The notes: generated by a model from the letters alone, not told the origin. A stretch of 64,000 nucleotides of DNA from Flaviaestuariibacter flavus (GCF_004337505.1 NZ_SJZI01000052.1:205467-269466); one strand, 5' to 3'. Positions 9,063 through 17,346 are shown, numbered from the stretch's first letter. Numbers and translations are program-made.

Positions 9063-9584
9063 ATGGAAAAAACACAAACTACAGCCGGCGCTCCGCAGGC
9101 TATCGATACCGATTTCGAAGTACGTAGCCTCGACACGATCTGTATTAACGAATCGCGCCAGGTGCACCCCTGGTGGTACAACTTCAAGTACCTGCTGGTA
9201 GGCTTGGTATTTGGCATCGTCTTCGTCAAGGCGGAGATCATCTCGTGGTTCCGCATCCAGGAGATGTTCCGCCTGCAAAGTTTTCATATGTACGGTGTCA
9301 TCGGCTCCGCGGTCGCAGTCGGCATCATTTCCGTATGGCTCATCAAGCGCTTTGGGGTGAAGACGATCTATGGCGAGCCGATCGAGTTTCATCCCAAGAA
9401 GTTCAACAAAGGACAAATCTACGGGGGCTTGCTTTTTGGCCTCGGCTGGGCCATGACCGGAGCCTGTCCGGGTCCGCTGTTCGCGCAGATCGCTTCCGGC
9501 TTCGGGGTGGTTGTTGTCGTGCTGCTGAGTGCCATCGCCGGCACCTGGGTGTATGGCTACTTCCGCGAACGGCTTCCGCATTGA
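9063..9584 (+). CDS. YeeE/YedE family sulfur transporter subunit (second half)
   Basis: A 173-residue membrane protein with three to four helices and the matching Cys motif GWAMTGACPGPLFAQ (about residues 127-141). It complements the preceding gene so that the pair equals one full-length YeeE. The N-terminal 38 residues are hydrophilic and probably cytoplasmic. The stop codon is part of a short inverted repeat shared with the convergent MFS gene. Confidence 0.88.
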   Translation: MEKTQTTAGAPQAIDTDFEVRSLDTICINESRQVHPWWYNFKYLLVGLVFGIVFVKAEIISWFRIQEMFRLQSFHMYGVIGSAVAVGIISVWLIKRFGVKTIYGEPIEFHPKKFNKGQIYGGLLFGLGWAMTGACPGPLFAQIASGFGVVVVVLLSAIAGTWVYGYFRERLPH

Positions 9585-9598
9585 CCTGGCGCAATAGG

Positions 9599-10819
9599 TC
9601 AGGGGCAGATGACGCTGGTCCAAAGCAGCTTCCGGCTGCAGCACATCCGCACCTGCGCAACGAGCCCGGCGCCTGCGGTAATCGCCGATACCGCCCCAAA
9701 AGCTGCACCGATGCCAAAGGCGTCCGCGATCACACCTGCAAGCAGTGCCCCGATCACATAACCGGCATCCCGCCAGAAGCGAAAGATCGCAAGCCCCTCT
9801 GCCCGTTGAGCAGGGTGCAGGTTCTCCGCGACGGTGGTAAGGAAGTTAGGGTATACCAGCGCCGTGCCGAGGCCGAGCATGGATACGAGTATCACATCGG
9901 CGGTGAAGCTGCTTTGAAAAGCTACCAACGCGAGCGCGATCGCCTGCACCCACATGCCCAGGATGATCAGTTGCTTTTTGCAAAAGCGGTCGCCGAGCCG
10001 GCCGGTCAGGAGCTGCCCAATGCCCCACACAGCGGGATATATGCCTGCAAGGATACCGACCTGGCCTGTGGTGTATCCTTTCTGCAACAGCAGAAAGGGA
10101 AGCAGGCCCCAGGTGATGCCGTCATTCAGGTTGTTCACGAGTCCATTGAGGGTGACGCTTCCGAGGTTGCTATGTTTGTAAGTCGTTTCTTTCCAGATGT
10201 TGCGGAGACGTGGGATCGGGCTCGATAGCCCTTCTGCGTGCACGAGTACGCCGGTGTCCTTTACAAACAGGAGGCTGAGCACAAGGCCTGCGACCGCGAA
10301 GAGTGCGCCCGGCGCGAAGGAAAGCACCCGGCTCCCCGCCGCCCCGCCGAGATAGGCCGCAAGGTAGGCAGCCAGGCCCACGGAAAGGTAGCCGGCGAAT
10401 TCGTTAATGCCCATGGCAAGCCCACGGTTCTTCTCGCCGATAAGGTCGATCTTCATGATGACGGTAGTGGACCAGGCTAATCCCTGGTTGATTCCGAGTA
10501 GTACGTTGGCCAAAAGGATCCAGGTCCAGGCAGGGGCGTACATCAGCAGGAAGGGGACGGGCAGAGCGGCCAGCCAGCCCAAGATCAGTACCGCTTTGCG
10601 CGAATACCGCTTCATGAGGCATCGGGTGACCAGGTTGAAGAGCGCCTTGGTGGCGCCGAAAGCGATAATAAAGCTGAGGACCGCCGTTTTCCCATTGATG
10701 TGAAACTCCGAGGCGGCAAGCCCCGGCAGCACGGAGCGCTCCAGGCCGATCATGGCCCCCACGAAGGCGTTGATGAGCACCAGCAGCCAGAACTGCTTCC
10801 AGTTTTCCGTCAGTCGCAT
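9599..10819 (-). CDS. MFS transporter
   Basis: A 406-residue protein with about twelve hydrophobic helices and an MFS loop 2-3-like region (TRCLMKRYSRKAVLILGW). It is convergent with the YeeE pair and carries the same operator in its promoter, so it belongs to the same regulon; a sulfur anion or related metabolite is the likely cargo. The start at 10819 (MRLTENWKQFW) is chosen because longer in-frame starts at 10861 and 10882 would lie on top of the operator and the -7 box. Confidence 0.85.
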   Translation of the reverse strand: MRLTENWKQFWLLVLINAFVGAMIGLERSVLPGLAASEFHINGKTAVLSFIIAFGATKALFNLVTRCLMKRYSRKAVLILGWLAALPVPFLLMYAPAWTWILLANVLLGINQGLAWSTTVIMKIDLIGEKNRGLAMGINEFAGYLSVGLAAYLAAYLGGAAGSRVLSFAPGALFAVAGLVLSLLFVKDTGVLVHAEGLSSPIPRLRNIWKETTYKHSNLGSVTLNGLVNNLNDGITWGLLPFLLLQKGYTTGQVGILAGIYPAVWGIGQLLTGRLGDRFCKKQLIILGMWVQAIALALVAFQSSFTADVILVSMLGLGTALVYPNFLTTVAENLHPAQRAEGLAIFRFWRDAGYVIGALLAGVIADAFGIGAAFGAVSAITAGAGLVAQVRMCCSRKLLWTSVICP

Positions 10820-10838
10820 CTCGTTGTTTGTTGAGGGT

Positions 10839-10882
10839 CGAAGTTGCGGCTGCAAAAGCATTCCTGGCGTGACTGCGGTCAC
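10839..10882 (-). promoter_or_regulatory. Crp-type operator plus -7 box, MFS promoter
   Basis: Read on the minus strand: GTGACCGCAGTCAC (10882-10869), 22 bases, then CAACTTCG (10846-10839), then 19 bases to the ATG at 10819. It is the fourth member of the operator set and the only one on the minus strand, with the same spacing, which argues strongly that the arrangement is functional. Confidence 0.75.
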
Positions 10883-11004
10883 GTAGTCCTCAGGTCCTTT
10901 TGCTCCCGTGACGTCTGTCGAAACGTACCTTAAAATACGGCATAGGAAAGAAAGTGGTCTTTACCCAAAACCATGTTCTGAAAGCGATCGTTTTCACCAT
11001 TGCC

Positions 11005-11039
11005 AAAAAAGGAAGCCCCGATCTTTCGATCGGGGCTTC
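11005..11039 (-). terminator. Rho-independent terminator-like hairpin
   Basis: Perfect 12-bp stem GAAGCCCCGATC/GATCGGGGCTTC (11012-11039) with a TTTC loop. On the minus strand it is followed by a run of six T. No minus-strand gene obviously feeds it; the conserved tail element at 11041-11076 lies directly on its entry side. Confidence 0.7.
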
Positions 11040-11040
11040 T

Positions 11041-11076
11041 GTGCCCAGAACTAGCCTGAGTTCGAACTTTTTAGCC
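11041..11076 (-). repeat. conserved terminator-tail repeat, copy 1
   Basis: Shares the core GTGC-CAGAACTAGCCTGAG followed by TTCGAACTTTTTA with copies at 37238-37275 and 49824-49860. Each copy lies on the same side of a different hairpin. It contains the 10-base palindrome AGTTCGAACT. Confidence 0.6.
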
Positions 11077-11300
11077 ATAGATATTAGGCAAGCAATTGAT
11101 TTCCAAGTGCGGTTGTTTTGAAAAGAAGTCTTAGAACTGGATGAATATTCAAGTTGTTTAAGAAACTCACTGTTTTGCTGAACTAGTTTCAGCGCAATGT
11201 TCACCGGCGTTTTATGAACAATTGGTAACGAATTTTTTTCGCAAATGCGATTGGACACGGCATCCCTCGAAACGCATTTTTGCTGAAGATTCTTACGGAA

Positions 11301-11874
11301 ATGACCACCCCCCAAATTGCCATCATTTATTATAGCCGTGGCGGGCATACGCAACGCATCGCGGAGGCGATCAAAAAGCGACTAACGGCCGGTGCAGCGG
11401 ATGTGTTGCTGGTGCCTGTTGCCGAAGTGCCGGCAAAGATGGAAGCCATCATGGAGGCCCAGACGCTCATTTTCCGTACACCTACAAACTTCGGGAATGT
11501 GGCAGCCCCTTTCAAAGAATTTATGGATAGTACGGGTGCCTTTTGGTATAAGCAGGCCTGGAAGAATAAGCTGGCAGCGGGCTTTACGGTTTCTTCAACT
11601 ACCAATGGCGACAAGTTGCACACCTTTGTATCGCTTGCTCTCTTCGCTGCGCAGCATAGCATGGTCTGGATTCCACTGGGCGTGTTGCCGCGCTTTATCA
11701 ACGACCAACAAACCGATGGTCAGAACAGGCTAGCCAGCTATTGGCCTCATGGCTCAATGTGATAACGGGACTACCGCCGGCGAACTACATCCCGGCGACG
11801 AACTGACTGCTGAATTATTTGCCGTCCAGATCCTCGACGTTACCCGCCGACATGCGCATACCATTTTATCATAA
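11301..11874 (+). pseudogene. WrbA-like flavodoxin/NAD(P)H:quinone oxidoreductase, frameshifted
   Basis: The first about 147 codons encode a flavodoxin-fold protein: IAIIYYSRGGHTQRIAEAI is the FMN phosphate-binding loop, and FRTPTNFGNVAAPFKEFMD matches the WrbA/NQO family. Near 11737-11745 the frame breaks and the reading stops at 11762. The neighbouring frame immediately continues with the expected family C-terminus (GLMAQCDNGTTAGELHPGD and on to the TAA at 11872). One inserted base or two deleted bases explains the break. It is either a recent inactivation or a sequencing error. Confidence 0.75.
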
Positions 11875-11882
11875 AAACAAAC

Positions 11883-12242
11883 ATGACAAGAACTGAAATC
11901 GAGAGCTCGCTCACCGCGCTCAATCAGCTCGTGCTGGAAGGCAAGGTGCTCGAGGCCTTTGAAAAGTATTATCACAGCGATGTGACAATGCAGGAAAATA
12001 ACTTGCTACCGACTATCTCAAAATCGGCCAACCGCGAAAGGGAGATCGCTTTCCTGGATAACATCGTGGAGTTCCGTAATGCACAGGTAAAAAGCGTTGC
12101 TATAGGGGACAACGTGTCGTTTGTACAATGGCACTACGACTATACCCATAAGGAATGGGGAGTCCGCAACTACACGCAGGTTTCTGTTCAGCACTGGAAG
12201 GATGGCCAGATCATCAGCGAACAATTCATTTACTCAAACTAA
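11883..12242 (+). CDS. SnoaL-like / NTF2-fold protein
   Basis: A 119-residue protein with the cone-shaped NTF2-like pattern: an N-terminal helix (LNQLVLEGKVLEAFEKYYHSDVTMQEN), a central region, and C-terminal strands ending WKDGQIISEQFIY. Family members include ketosteroid-isomerase-like enzymes and ligand-binding proteins; no specific catalytic dyad can be assigned. It sits 8 bases after the flavodoxin remnant and 6 bases before DoxX, so the three formed one operon. Confidence 0.75.
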   Translation: MTRTEIESSLTALNQLVLEGKVLEAFEKYYHSDVTMQENNLLPTISKSANREREIAFLDNIVEFRNAQVKSVAIGDNVSFVQWHYDYTHKEWGVRNYTQVSVQHWKDGQIISEQFIYSN

Positions 12243-12248
12243 TCAAAT

Positions 12249-12758
12249 ATGAAACAATCATTTTTCGCTTCGCAGGAAACCATTGCCCCACTCTTTGTCC
12301 GCCTTTTATTGGGATTGGTGTTATTCCCGCACGGGGCACAAAAACTGTTCGGATGGTTCGGCGGTTCCGGGTTCGAAGGCACGATGGCTTATTTTACGGG
12401 AACTGTTGGCTTGCCTTGGATCATGGGCTTCCTGGTAATCCTCATCGAGGTATTTGGTTCGCTGTTCCTGATAGCGGGCTTCGCTACCCGGCTTTCGGCA
12501 ATGGCAGTTGGCTGTGTGATGCTTGGAATCGTGGCAACTACGATGAACGACTACTTTTTTATGAACTGGTTCGGTGACCACAAATCGGAGGGAATGGAAT
12601 ACTTCCTTCTTGCGATTGGAATGGCATTATCGCTGGTGTCGGGCGGCGCCGGGAAATGGTCCGCAGACAACCTGGTCGCATCGCGTAAAGAAGCACGCCG
12701 GAAGCGTTCCGAAACAGATCTGGTACCTGGTATTTCTGCAAACAGGAAGACTGCCTGA
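12249..12758 (+). CDS. DoxX family membrane protein
   Basis: A 169-residue protein with four hydrophobic helices and the DoxX signature RLLLGLVLFPHGAQKLFGWFGG near residues 19-40. DoxX proteins are quinone-linked or redox-associated membrane proteins. The C-terminal 30 residues are basic and probably cytoplasmic. The operon with a quinone-reductase-like flavoprotein remnant and a SnoaL-like protein suggests a redox stress response. Confidence 0.85.
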   Translation: MKQSFFASQETIAPLFVRLLLGLVLFPHGAQKLFGWFGGSGFEGTMAYFTGTVGLPWIMGFLVILIEVFGSLFLIAGFATRLSAMAVGCVMLGIVATTMNDYFFMNWFGDHKSEGMEYFLLAIGMALSLVSGGAGKWSADNLVASRKEARRKRSETDLVPGISANRKTA

Positions 12759-12802
12759 TTGCATGTCGCAGCCTGGCGTTGCTCTTCCGCAAATCTTTCC
12801 GG

Positions 12803-12825
12803 GCCCCTGTAGTAACAGGGGCTTT
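12803..12825 (+). terminator. weak terminator hairpin after doxX
   Basis: Eight-base stem GCCCCTGT/ACAGGGGC (12803-12822) with an AGTA loop followed by only three T residues, 44 bases after the DoxX stop. Confidence 0.45.
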
Positions 12826-12893
12826 GCCAATGTCGCGCTATCCGGGAGTAGAAAATATTTTGGCTACTTTTAAGCGAAGCTTACTACCACATT

Positions 12894-13481
12894 ATGTACG
12901 ATTTGCTGATTAAGCACTTTAACCGATACGTTTCACTGACTCCGGAAGAGCAGGACTTGTGTATAGATTTTTTTCAGTACCGCAAGCTGCGAAAGCATCA
13001 ATATCTTCTGCAGGAAGGTGATGTAAGCCGCCACGAAACCTATATCCTCAAGGGCTGCATCCGTGTTTACGAAGTGGACGAAAAAGGGCAGGAGCATATC
13101 CTGCAGTTCGGCGTCGAAGACTGGTGGGTAGGAGACCTGCTGAGCTACTGGACAGGCACGCCTTCTACGCTCAATATCGATTGCGTGGAGGACTGCGAGG
13201 TGTTGCAGATCACGCAGGAAAAGAACGAGGAGCTTTGTATGGCGATCCCTAAGCTGGAGCGGCATTTCAGAAAGCTCATACAGGCGGCATACGTGGCCTC
13301 ACAACGCCGCATTCATTCCTCCATCAGCAAGACGGCCCTTGAACGTTACCAGGAATTTATCGCTAAATATCCCGAGATCGATCAGCGTGTTCCGAACCAT
13401 TATATTGCTTCGTATCTTGGCATTACCCCCCAGAGCCTGAGCCGCGTGCGCAGCCACAAACCGAATAGTGCGCGCTCATGA
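12894..13481 (+). CDS. Crp/Fnr-family transcriptional regulator (second)
   Basis: A 195-residue Bacteroidota-type Crp protein: cNMP-binding-like barrel (about 20-120, LLQEGDVSRHETYILKGCIRVY) and a short winged helix ending NHYIASYLGITPQSLSRVRS (about 167-186). The residues that hold cAMP in E. coli Crp are not recognisable, as is common in this subfamily, so the ligand is unknown. It lies between the DoxX operon and the copper regulators. No target palindrome could be assigned to it. Confidence 0.88.
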   Translation: MYDLLIKHFNRYVSLTPEEQDLCIDFFQYRKLRKHQYLLQEGDVSRHETYILKGCIRVYEVDEKGQEHILQFGVEDWWVGDLLSYWTGTPSTLNIDCVEDCEVLQITQEKNEELCMAIPKLERHFRKLIQAAYVASQRRIHSSISKTALERYQEFIAKYPEIDQRVPNHYIASYLGITPQSLSRVRSHKPNSARS

Positions 13482-13511
13482 TCGCCGGCGAATTTTTACG
13501 GAAAACAAAAC

Positions 13512-13519
13512 TATTTTTG
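13512..13519 (+). promoter_or_regulatory. -7 box before first metal-AraC gene
   Basis: TATTTTTG fits TAnnTTTG and ends 4 bases before the ATG at 13524, predicting a leaderless transcript. Unlike the next four copper promoters it lacks the TATTGTATAA element upstream. Confidence 0.5.
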
Positions 13520-13523
13520 TTGC

Positions 13524-14084
13524 ATGCACCTGTTTATCAAAAATATGGTATGCGACCGCTGTATCATGGCGGTACAACGTACACTGGATCAGCAGGGCCT
13601 GGCATATACGGACGTCAGATTGGGCGAAGTGGAACTTCCCGGTTCCCTATCTCAGGAGCAGCAGGAAGCGTTGAGAACTTCCTTAAGAGAAATAGGATTT
13701 GAGTTGCTGGATGATAAAAAGGCACGAATCGTAGAAAAAATAAAGAATGCAATCGTTTCACTGGTACACCGGGGCGATGACGAGTTTAACATGAAGCTAT
13801 CCGCGTTGCTCGAAGAAAAGCTTCAAATGGATTACCATTATCTCACCTCGCTTTTTACATCAATCGAAGGTGTGACCATTGAAAAGTATACTATACTGCA
13901 ACGCATTGAAAAAGCTAAGGAGTTATTGGCGTACAACGAATTGAGCCTGAGTGAGATCTCGTACCAGATGGGCTACAGCAGCGTTCAGCATTTATCCCAG
14001 CAATTCAAGAAGGTCACCGGGATGACGCCCTCCCAGTTCCGCAATCTGAAAGAAAACAACCGAAAGCCTTTAGACAAGGTTTGA
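13524..14084 (+). CDS. AraC-type regulator with N-terminal CxxC metal-binding domain, copy 1
   Basis: A 186-residue protein. Residues 1-60 resemble an HMA-type ferredoxin-like fold with the motif MVCDRC (C10, C13); residues about 85-180 are an AraC/XylS DNA-binding domain with both helix-turn-helix units (second: LSEISYQMGYSSVQHLSQQFKKVTG). The fusion implies direct Cu(I) (or similar soft-metal) sensing by a transcription factor, which is inference from architecture and from the adjacent copper genes. A paralogue follows 87 bases downstream. Confidence 0.85.
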   Translation: MHLFIKNMVCDRCIMAVQRTLDQQGLAYTDVRLGEVELPGSLSQEQQEALRTSLREIGFELLDDKKARIVEKIKNAIVSLVHRGDDEFNMKLSALLEEKLQMDYHYLTSLFTSIEGVTIEKYTILQRIEKAKELLAYNELSLSEISYQMGYSSVQHLSQQFKKVTGMTPSQFRNLKENNRKPLDKV

Positions 14085-14112
14085 TTCCTAAAATTATATA
14101 AACCGCTCCCCG

Positions 14113-14151
14113 TATTTTATAACAGGCCGGGCCTCCTGGCTGGCTAATTTG
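14113..14151 (+). promoter_or_regulatory. copper-promoter motif, copy 1
   Basis: TATTTTATAACAGG (motif 14113-14122) followed after 21 bases by CTAATTTG (14144-14151), a -7-like box, in front of the second metal-AraC gene. It is the most divergent of the four members of the set and one base shorter in spacing. Confidence 0.5.
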
Positions 14152-14171
14152 TGCCTTCAAGTTATAGTCCA

Positions 14172-14750
14172 ATGCAGGTACAAAAAATAGTTATCAAGGG
14201 AATGGTTTGTGAACGCTGTATTTCTTCCGTCACTGATGAATTATTAAAGCTCGATGTGCAGGTGATGGAAGTAAGCCTCGGACAGGTGATCCTGCAAGCA
14301 CCGTTTTTGATAGATGAGGCACTTATCGGGGAACGGCTGCGACCGCTCGGATTTACGCTTCTTTCCGATAAGCGGTCTAAAGTGGTCAAGGATGTGAAGG
14401 CGCTCATTTCAGAAATGTATTCCGGTCATTTTGATTTTGCGGATCATTTCAGGTTTTCTGCATTTCTGGCAAGCCGCATGAATATGTCGTATGATAAAAT
14501 CAGTAACGATTTTTATGCACTGGAAAAAACGTCTCTGGAACAGTTCTCCATTTCTTTTCGCATCGATAAAATAAAAGAGGAGCTGGTTTATACCAATAAA
14601 AGCCTGGCCGATATTGCCGTTGCTTTTGGATTCAGCAGCGTAGCACACGTCTCGAAACAATTCAAAACGCATACGGGCCTCAATCCATCCTACTTCAGGA
14701 AATTGAAAACATCAAAAGAAGCCACGCAGGCTTCGTTATCGAAGGCCTAA
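14172..14750 (+). CDS. AraC-type regulator with N-terminal CxxC metal-binding domain, copy 2
   Basis: About 192 residues from the ATG at 14172 (a GTG at 14151 is possible but overlaps the -7 box). It has the same architecture as the preceding gene: IVIKGMVCERCISSVTDEL with C13 and C16 in an HMA-like N-terminal domain, then an AraC-type DNA-binding domain with KSLADIAVAFGFSSVAHVSKQF. The two proteins are clearly diverged paralogues. Immediately downstream is the Cu(I) ATPase gene, whose promoter bears the shared motif. Confidence 0.85.
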   Translation: MQVQKIVIKGMVCERCISSVTDELLKLDVQVMEVSLGQVILQAPFLIDEALIGERLRPLGFTLLSDKRSKVVKDVKALISEMYSGHFDFADHFRFSAFLASRMNMSYDKISNDFYALEKTSLEQFSISFRIDKIKEELVYTNKSLADIAVAFGFSSVAHVSKQFKTHTGLNPSYFRKLKTSKEATQASLSKA

Positions 14751-14771
14751 AATCTTATACATCCGGCCTTT

Positions 14772-14811
14772 CAAAGTATAATAGGGGACTATGCGGGCTT
14801 GCTGACCTTTG
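14772..14811 (+). promoter_or_regulatory. copper-promoter motif, copy 2 (copA)
   Basis: CAAAGTATAATAGG (motif 14772-14781), then 22 bases, then GACCTTTG (14804-14811) as the -7 box. The copA ATG at 14826 is 14 bases downstream. Confidence 0.55.
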
Positions 14812-14825
14812 TGAAAAGAATAATC

Positions 14826-17087
14826 ATGGCCAGCATAGTTAAGATAAAAGATAAGTCGGGAACGGAAGCCGCATTATTGGTCAGGGAGACCTTCCCGGTA
14901 CTGGAAATGACCTGTGCAGCATGTGCTGTAAGTGTTGAGTCGATGCTCAAATCAGCCCCCGGAATAAAAGACGCCGGCGTGAACTTTGCCAATCAAAGTG
15001 CTTGGGTGGAATACGATCCCGCCCTGGCAACTAAAAACGACCTGCAGAACGTTGTTCGTTCAATTGGCTACGACCTGGTGATCGATACCGAGAACAGCGA
15101 AGAAATCAAGGAGACCGCCCAACGCAGGCATTTAAGAGAGGTTCAGCAACGAACGATCTGGTCTTCTGCCTTATCGCTTCCTATCGTGATCATTGGGATG
15201 TTTTACATGCGTATGCCCTACGGCAACTGGATCATGATGGCGCTGGCAACGCCAGTTGTGTTCTATTTCGGAAAGACCTTTTTTGTCAATGCCTGGAAAC
15301 AGGCGATGCATAAAAAGGCCAATATGGATACGCTGGTAGCCCTGAGCACAGGTGTTGCCTACATATTCAGTGCGTTTAATACGATCTGGCCGGATTTCTG
15401 GCTTCAACGCGGATTACGTCCCTATGTTTATTTTGAGGCAGCCTCGGTGGTCATAGCATTTATTTCGCTGGGAAAATTACTGGAAGAAAAAGCGAAGTCG
15501 AATACTTCATCGGCACTGAAAAAGTTAATGGGCTTACAGCCTAAGACCGTCACTTTGATCCATAACGGAGTGCAACGGCTGGAAGTGCACATCACCGCTG
15601 TTAAAGCAGGTGATACGCTTCTTGTGAAGCCTGGCGATAAGGTGCCCGTAGATGGCGTTGTCAGCTCAGGCGAATCTTTTGTAGACGAAAGCATGATCAC
15701 TGGAGAACCCGTGGCCGTTTTAAAGATCGCGAATGAAAAGGTCTTTGCGGGCACCATCAATCAAAAGGGAAGCTTTCAGCTGAAAGCGGAAAAGGTGGGC
15801 GCTGAAACGGTGCTTGCGCAGATCGTAAAGATGGTGCAGGAAGCACAGGGAAGCAAAGCGCCGGTTCAAAAGCTGGTTGATAAGATCGCAGGGATTTTTG
15901 TGCCGGTAGTTATACTCATTGCGCTTCTGACGTTTGCGGCATGGATGCTATTTGGTGGCGAAAACGCGTTTACGCAGGGTCTGATTAATGCGATAACAGT
16001 TTTAGTGATCGCTTGTCCCTGTGCCTTGGGACTGGCAACTCCAACGGCCATTATGGTAGGGGTAGGCAAAGGTGCAGAAGAGAATATGCTCATCAGGGAT
16101 GCTGAAAGCCTGGAGTTAGCGCATAAAGTAAACGCAGTAGTGCTGGATAAAACCGGCACCATAACGGAGGGAAAGCCGTCCGTGGCGGGTATGGAGTTCG
16201 CAACCAACCGCGATGTGCCGCTTCTCAAGAGCATACTGCTTGCTATCGAGGCGCAGTCGGAACATCCGCTTGCCGAGGCTGCCGTCAATCGCCTTCAAGC
16301 GGAAGGTGCAATCGCCGCAAAAGTCGATGCGATTGAAAGTATTACCGGTCAGGGCCTGAAGGCGGTCGTCAACGGCGACTTGTACTTGGTCGGGAACCGG
16401 CGGCTGATGGCTGCGCATGGAGTGCTTCCGAATGCCCCCCTCGACGAGCGCATTGCTTCCTGGCAAACCGACGCAAAAACGGTGGTTATGTACGCTAAAG
16501 ACCGTTCGCTTCTGGCTGCGATCGCTATTACAGATAAAGTAAAAGCAGGGTCAGTTGCAGCGGTTCAAAGCTTGGTGCGTCAGGGCATCGAGGTATATAT
16601 GCTCACTGGAGATAATAAGCATACGGCAGCAGCAGTGGCACAGGAAGCTGGAATAAAGGAATTCAAAGCCGAAGTAATGCCCAACAATAAGGCCGAATTT
16701 ATCAGGCTGCTGCAGAAGCAGGGGAAAACGGTTGCGATGGTAGGGGATGGTATCAATGATTCGCAAGCGCTGGCCCAGGCCGACGTGAGTATCGCGATGG
16801 GGCGTGGCTCTGATATTGCGATGGACGTAGCCAAAATGACCCTGATCACATCCGACCTAAATGCTATCCCCAAAGCGCTGAAGCTTTCGCGGAAAACAGT
16901 AAGAACGATCAGGCAGAACTTGTTTTGGGCTTTTATTTATAATATTATCGGGATTCCATTGGCTGCCGGTCTTTTATACCCGCTCAACGGCTTTTTGCTA
17001 AACCCGATGATCGCGGGTGCAGCCATGGCGCTCAGTTCTGTAAGTGTAGTTGGCAACAGCCTTCGCCTAAAGTTTACCAGATTATGA
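14826..17087 (+). CDS. copA: Cu(I)-exporting P1B-1 ATPase CopA
   Basis: A 753-residue inner-membrane ATPase with one N-terminal HMA domain (MTCAAC, C30 and C33), eight membrane helices, the transmembrane metal motif CPC (C397-P398-C399), TGEP in the actuator domain, DKTGT at D441, HP in SEHPLAEA, and GDGIND. The CPC motif together with the HMA domain defines Cu(I)/Ag(I) export. Length is standard. The ATG at 14826 is preferred to an in-frame upstream start at 14799 that overlaps the promoter. It complements the CPH-type ATPase at 884. Confidence 0.95.
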   Translation: MASIVKIKDKSGTEAALLVRETFPVLEMTCAACAVSVESMLKSAPGIKDAGVNFANQSAWVEYDPALATKNDLQNVVRSIGYDLVIDTENSEEIKETAQRRHLREVQQRTIWSSALSLPIVIIGMFYMRMPYGNWIMMALATPVVFYFGKTFFVNAWKQAMHKKANMDTLVALSTGVAYIFSAFNTIWPDFWLQRGLRPYVYFEAASVVIAFISLGKLLEEKAKSNTSSALKKLMGLQPKTVTLIHNGVQRLEVHITAVKAGDTLLVKPGDKVPVDGVVSSGESFVDESMITGEPVAVLKIANEKVFAGTINQKGSFQLKAEKVGAETVLAQIVKMVQEAQGSKAPVQKLVDKIAGIFVPVVILIALLTFAAWMLFGGENAFTQGLINAITVLVIACPCALGLATPTAIMVGVGKGAEENMLIRDAESLELAHKVNAVVLDKTGTITEGKPSVAGMEFATNRDVPLLKSILLAIEAQSEHPLAEAAVNRLQAEGAIAAKVDAIESITGQGLKAVVNGDLYLVGNRRLMAAHGVLPNAPLDERIASWQTDAKTVVMYAKDRSLLAAIAITDKVKAGSVAAVQSLVRQGIEVYMLTGDNKHTAAAVAQEAGIKEFKAEVMPNNKAEFIRLLQKQGKTVAMVGDGINDSQALAQADVSIAMGRGSDIAMDVAKMTLITSDLNAIPKALKLSRKTVRTIRQNLFWAFIYNIIGIPLAAGLLYPLNGFLLNPMIAGAAMALSSVSVVGNSLRLKFTRL

Positions 17088-17288
17088 GCGAAACTTCGAC
17101 GAAAGATACCTGGCACATGTGCTCGGCATCTTTTTAAGCAGGATCCACAAGCACCCGCAACATGCTTCTGGCAAAAAAAATGACAATGGGCTCTGGCGCA
17201 GGATACCTCCATTTTATGTAGCTAAAGCCCGTTTCATGGCGCCAGCATCATTAGGGAACAGCGCCACAATTTTATACAGGGAACGCCC

Positions 17289-17328
17289 TATTGTATAAGA
17301 GGCGCCCCGCAGGTGCGAAATAGCTTTG
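17289..17328 (+). promoter_or_regulatory. copper-promoter motif, copy 3 (chaperone)
   Basis: TATTGTATAAGAGGC (motif 17289-17298), 22 bases, then TAGCTTTG (17321-17328), a full -7 consensus, 18 bases before the chaperone ATG. Confidence 0.65.
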
Positions 17329-17346
17329 CAGAATAAATAATAAATC

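Larger units (their letters stand above)
10883..11300. other. intergenic region between divergent units
   Basis: Contains the upstream side of the MFS promoter, a terminator-like hairpin and the first copy of a conserved terminator tail (11041-11076). A long open minus-strand frame crosses the region but it contains the hairpin and has no recognisable protein features, so no gene is called. Confidence 0.5.

Noticed and set aside
9582..9601. Inverted repeat TGACCT-N8-AGGTCA, similar to the Crp half sites
   Set aside because: The spacing is 8 and not 2-4 between half sites, and the outer bases are the stop codons of the two convergent genes. It is more likely a weak bidirectional terminator or chance.
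11041..11076. tRNA 3' end suggested by TTCGAA in the tail repeat
   Set aside because: The flanking bases cannot form a T-arm or acceptor stem and no anticodon arm is present upstream.
10890..11354. Long minus-strand open frame of 154 codons
   Set aside because: It runs through a perfect terminator hairpin and a repeat, has no family features and overlaps the promoter area of the next gene.
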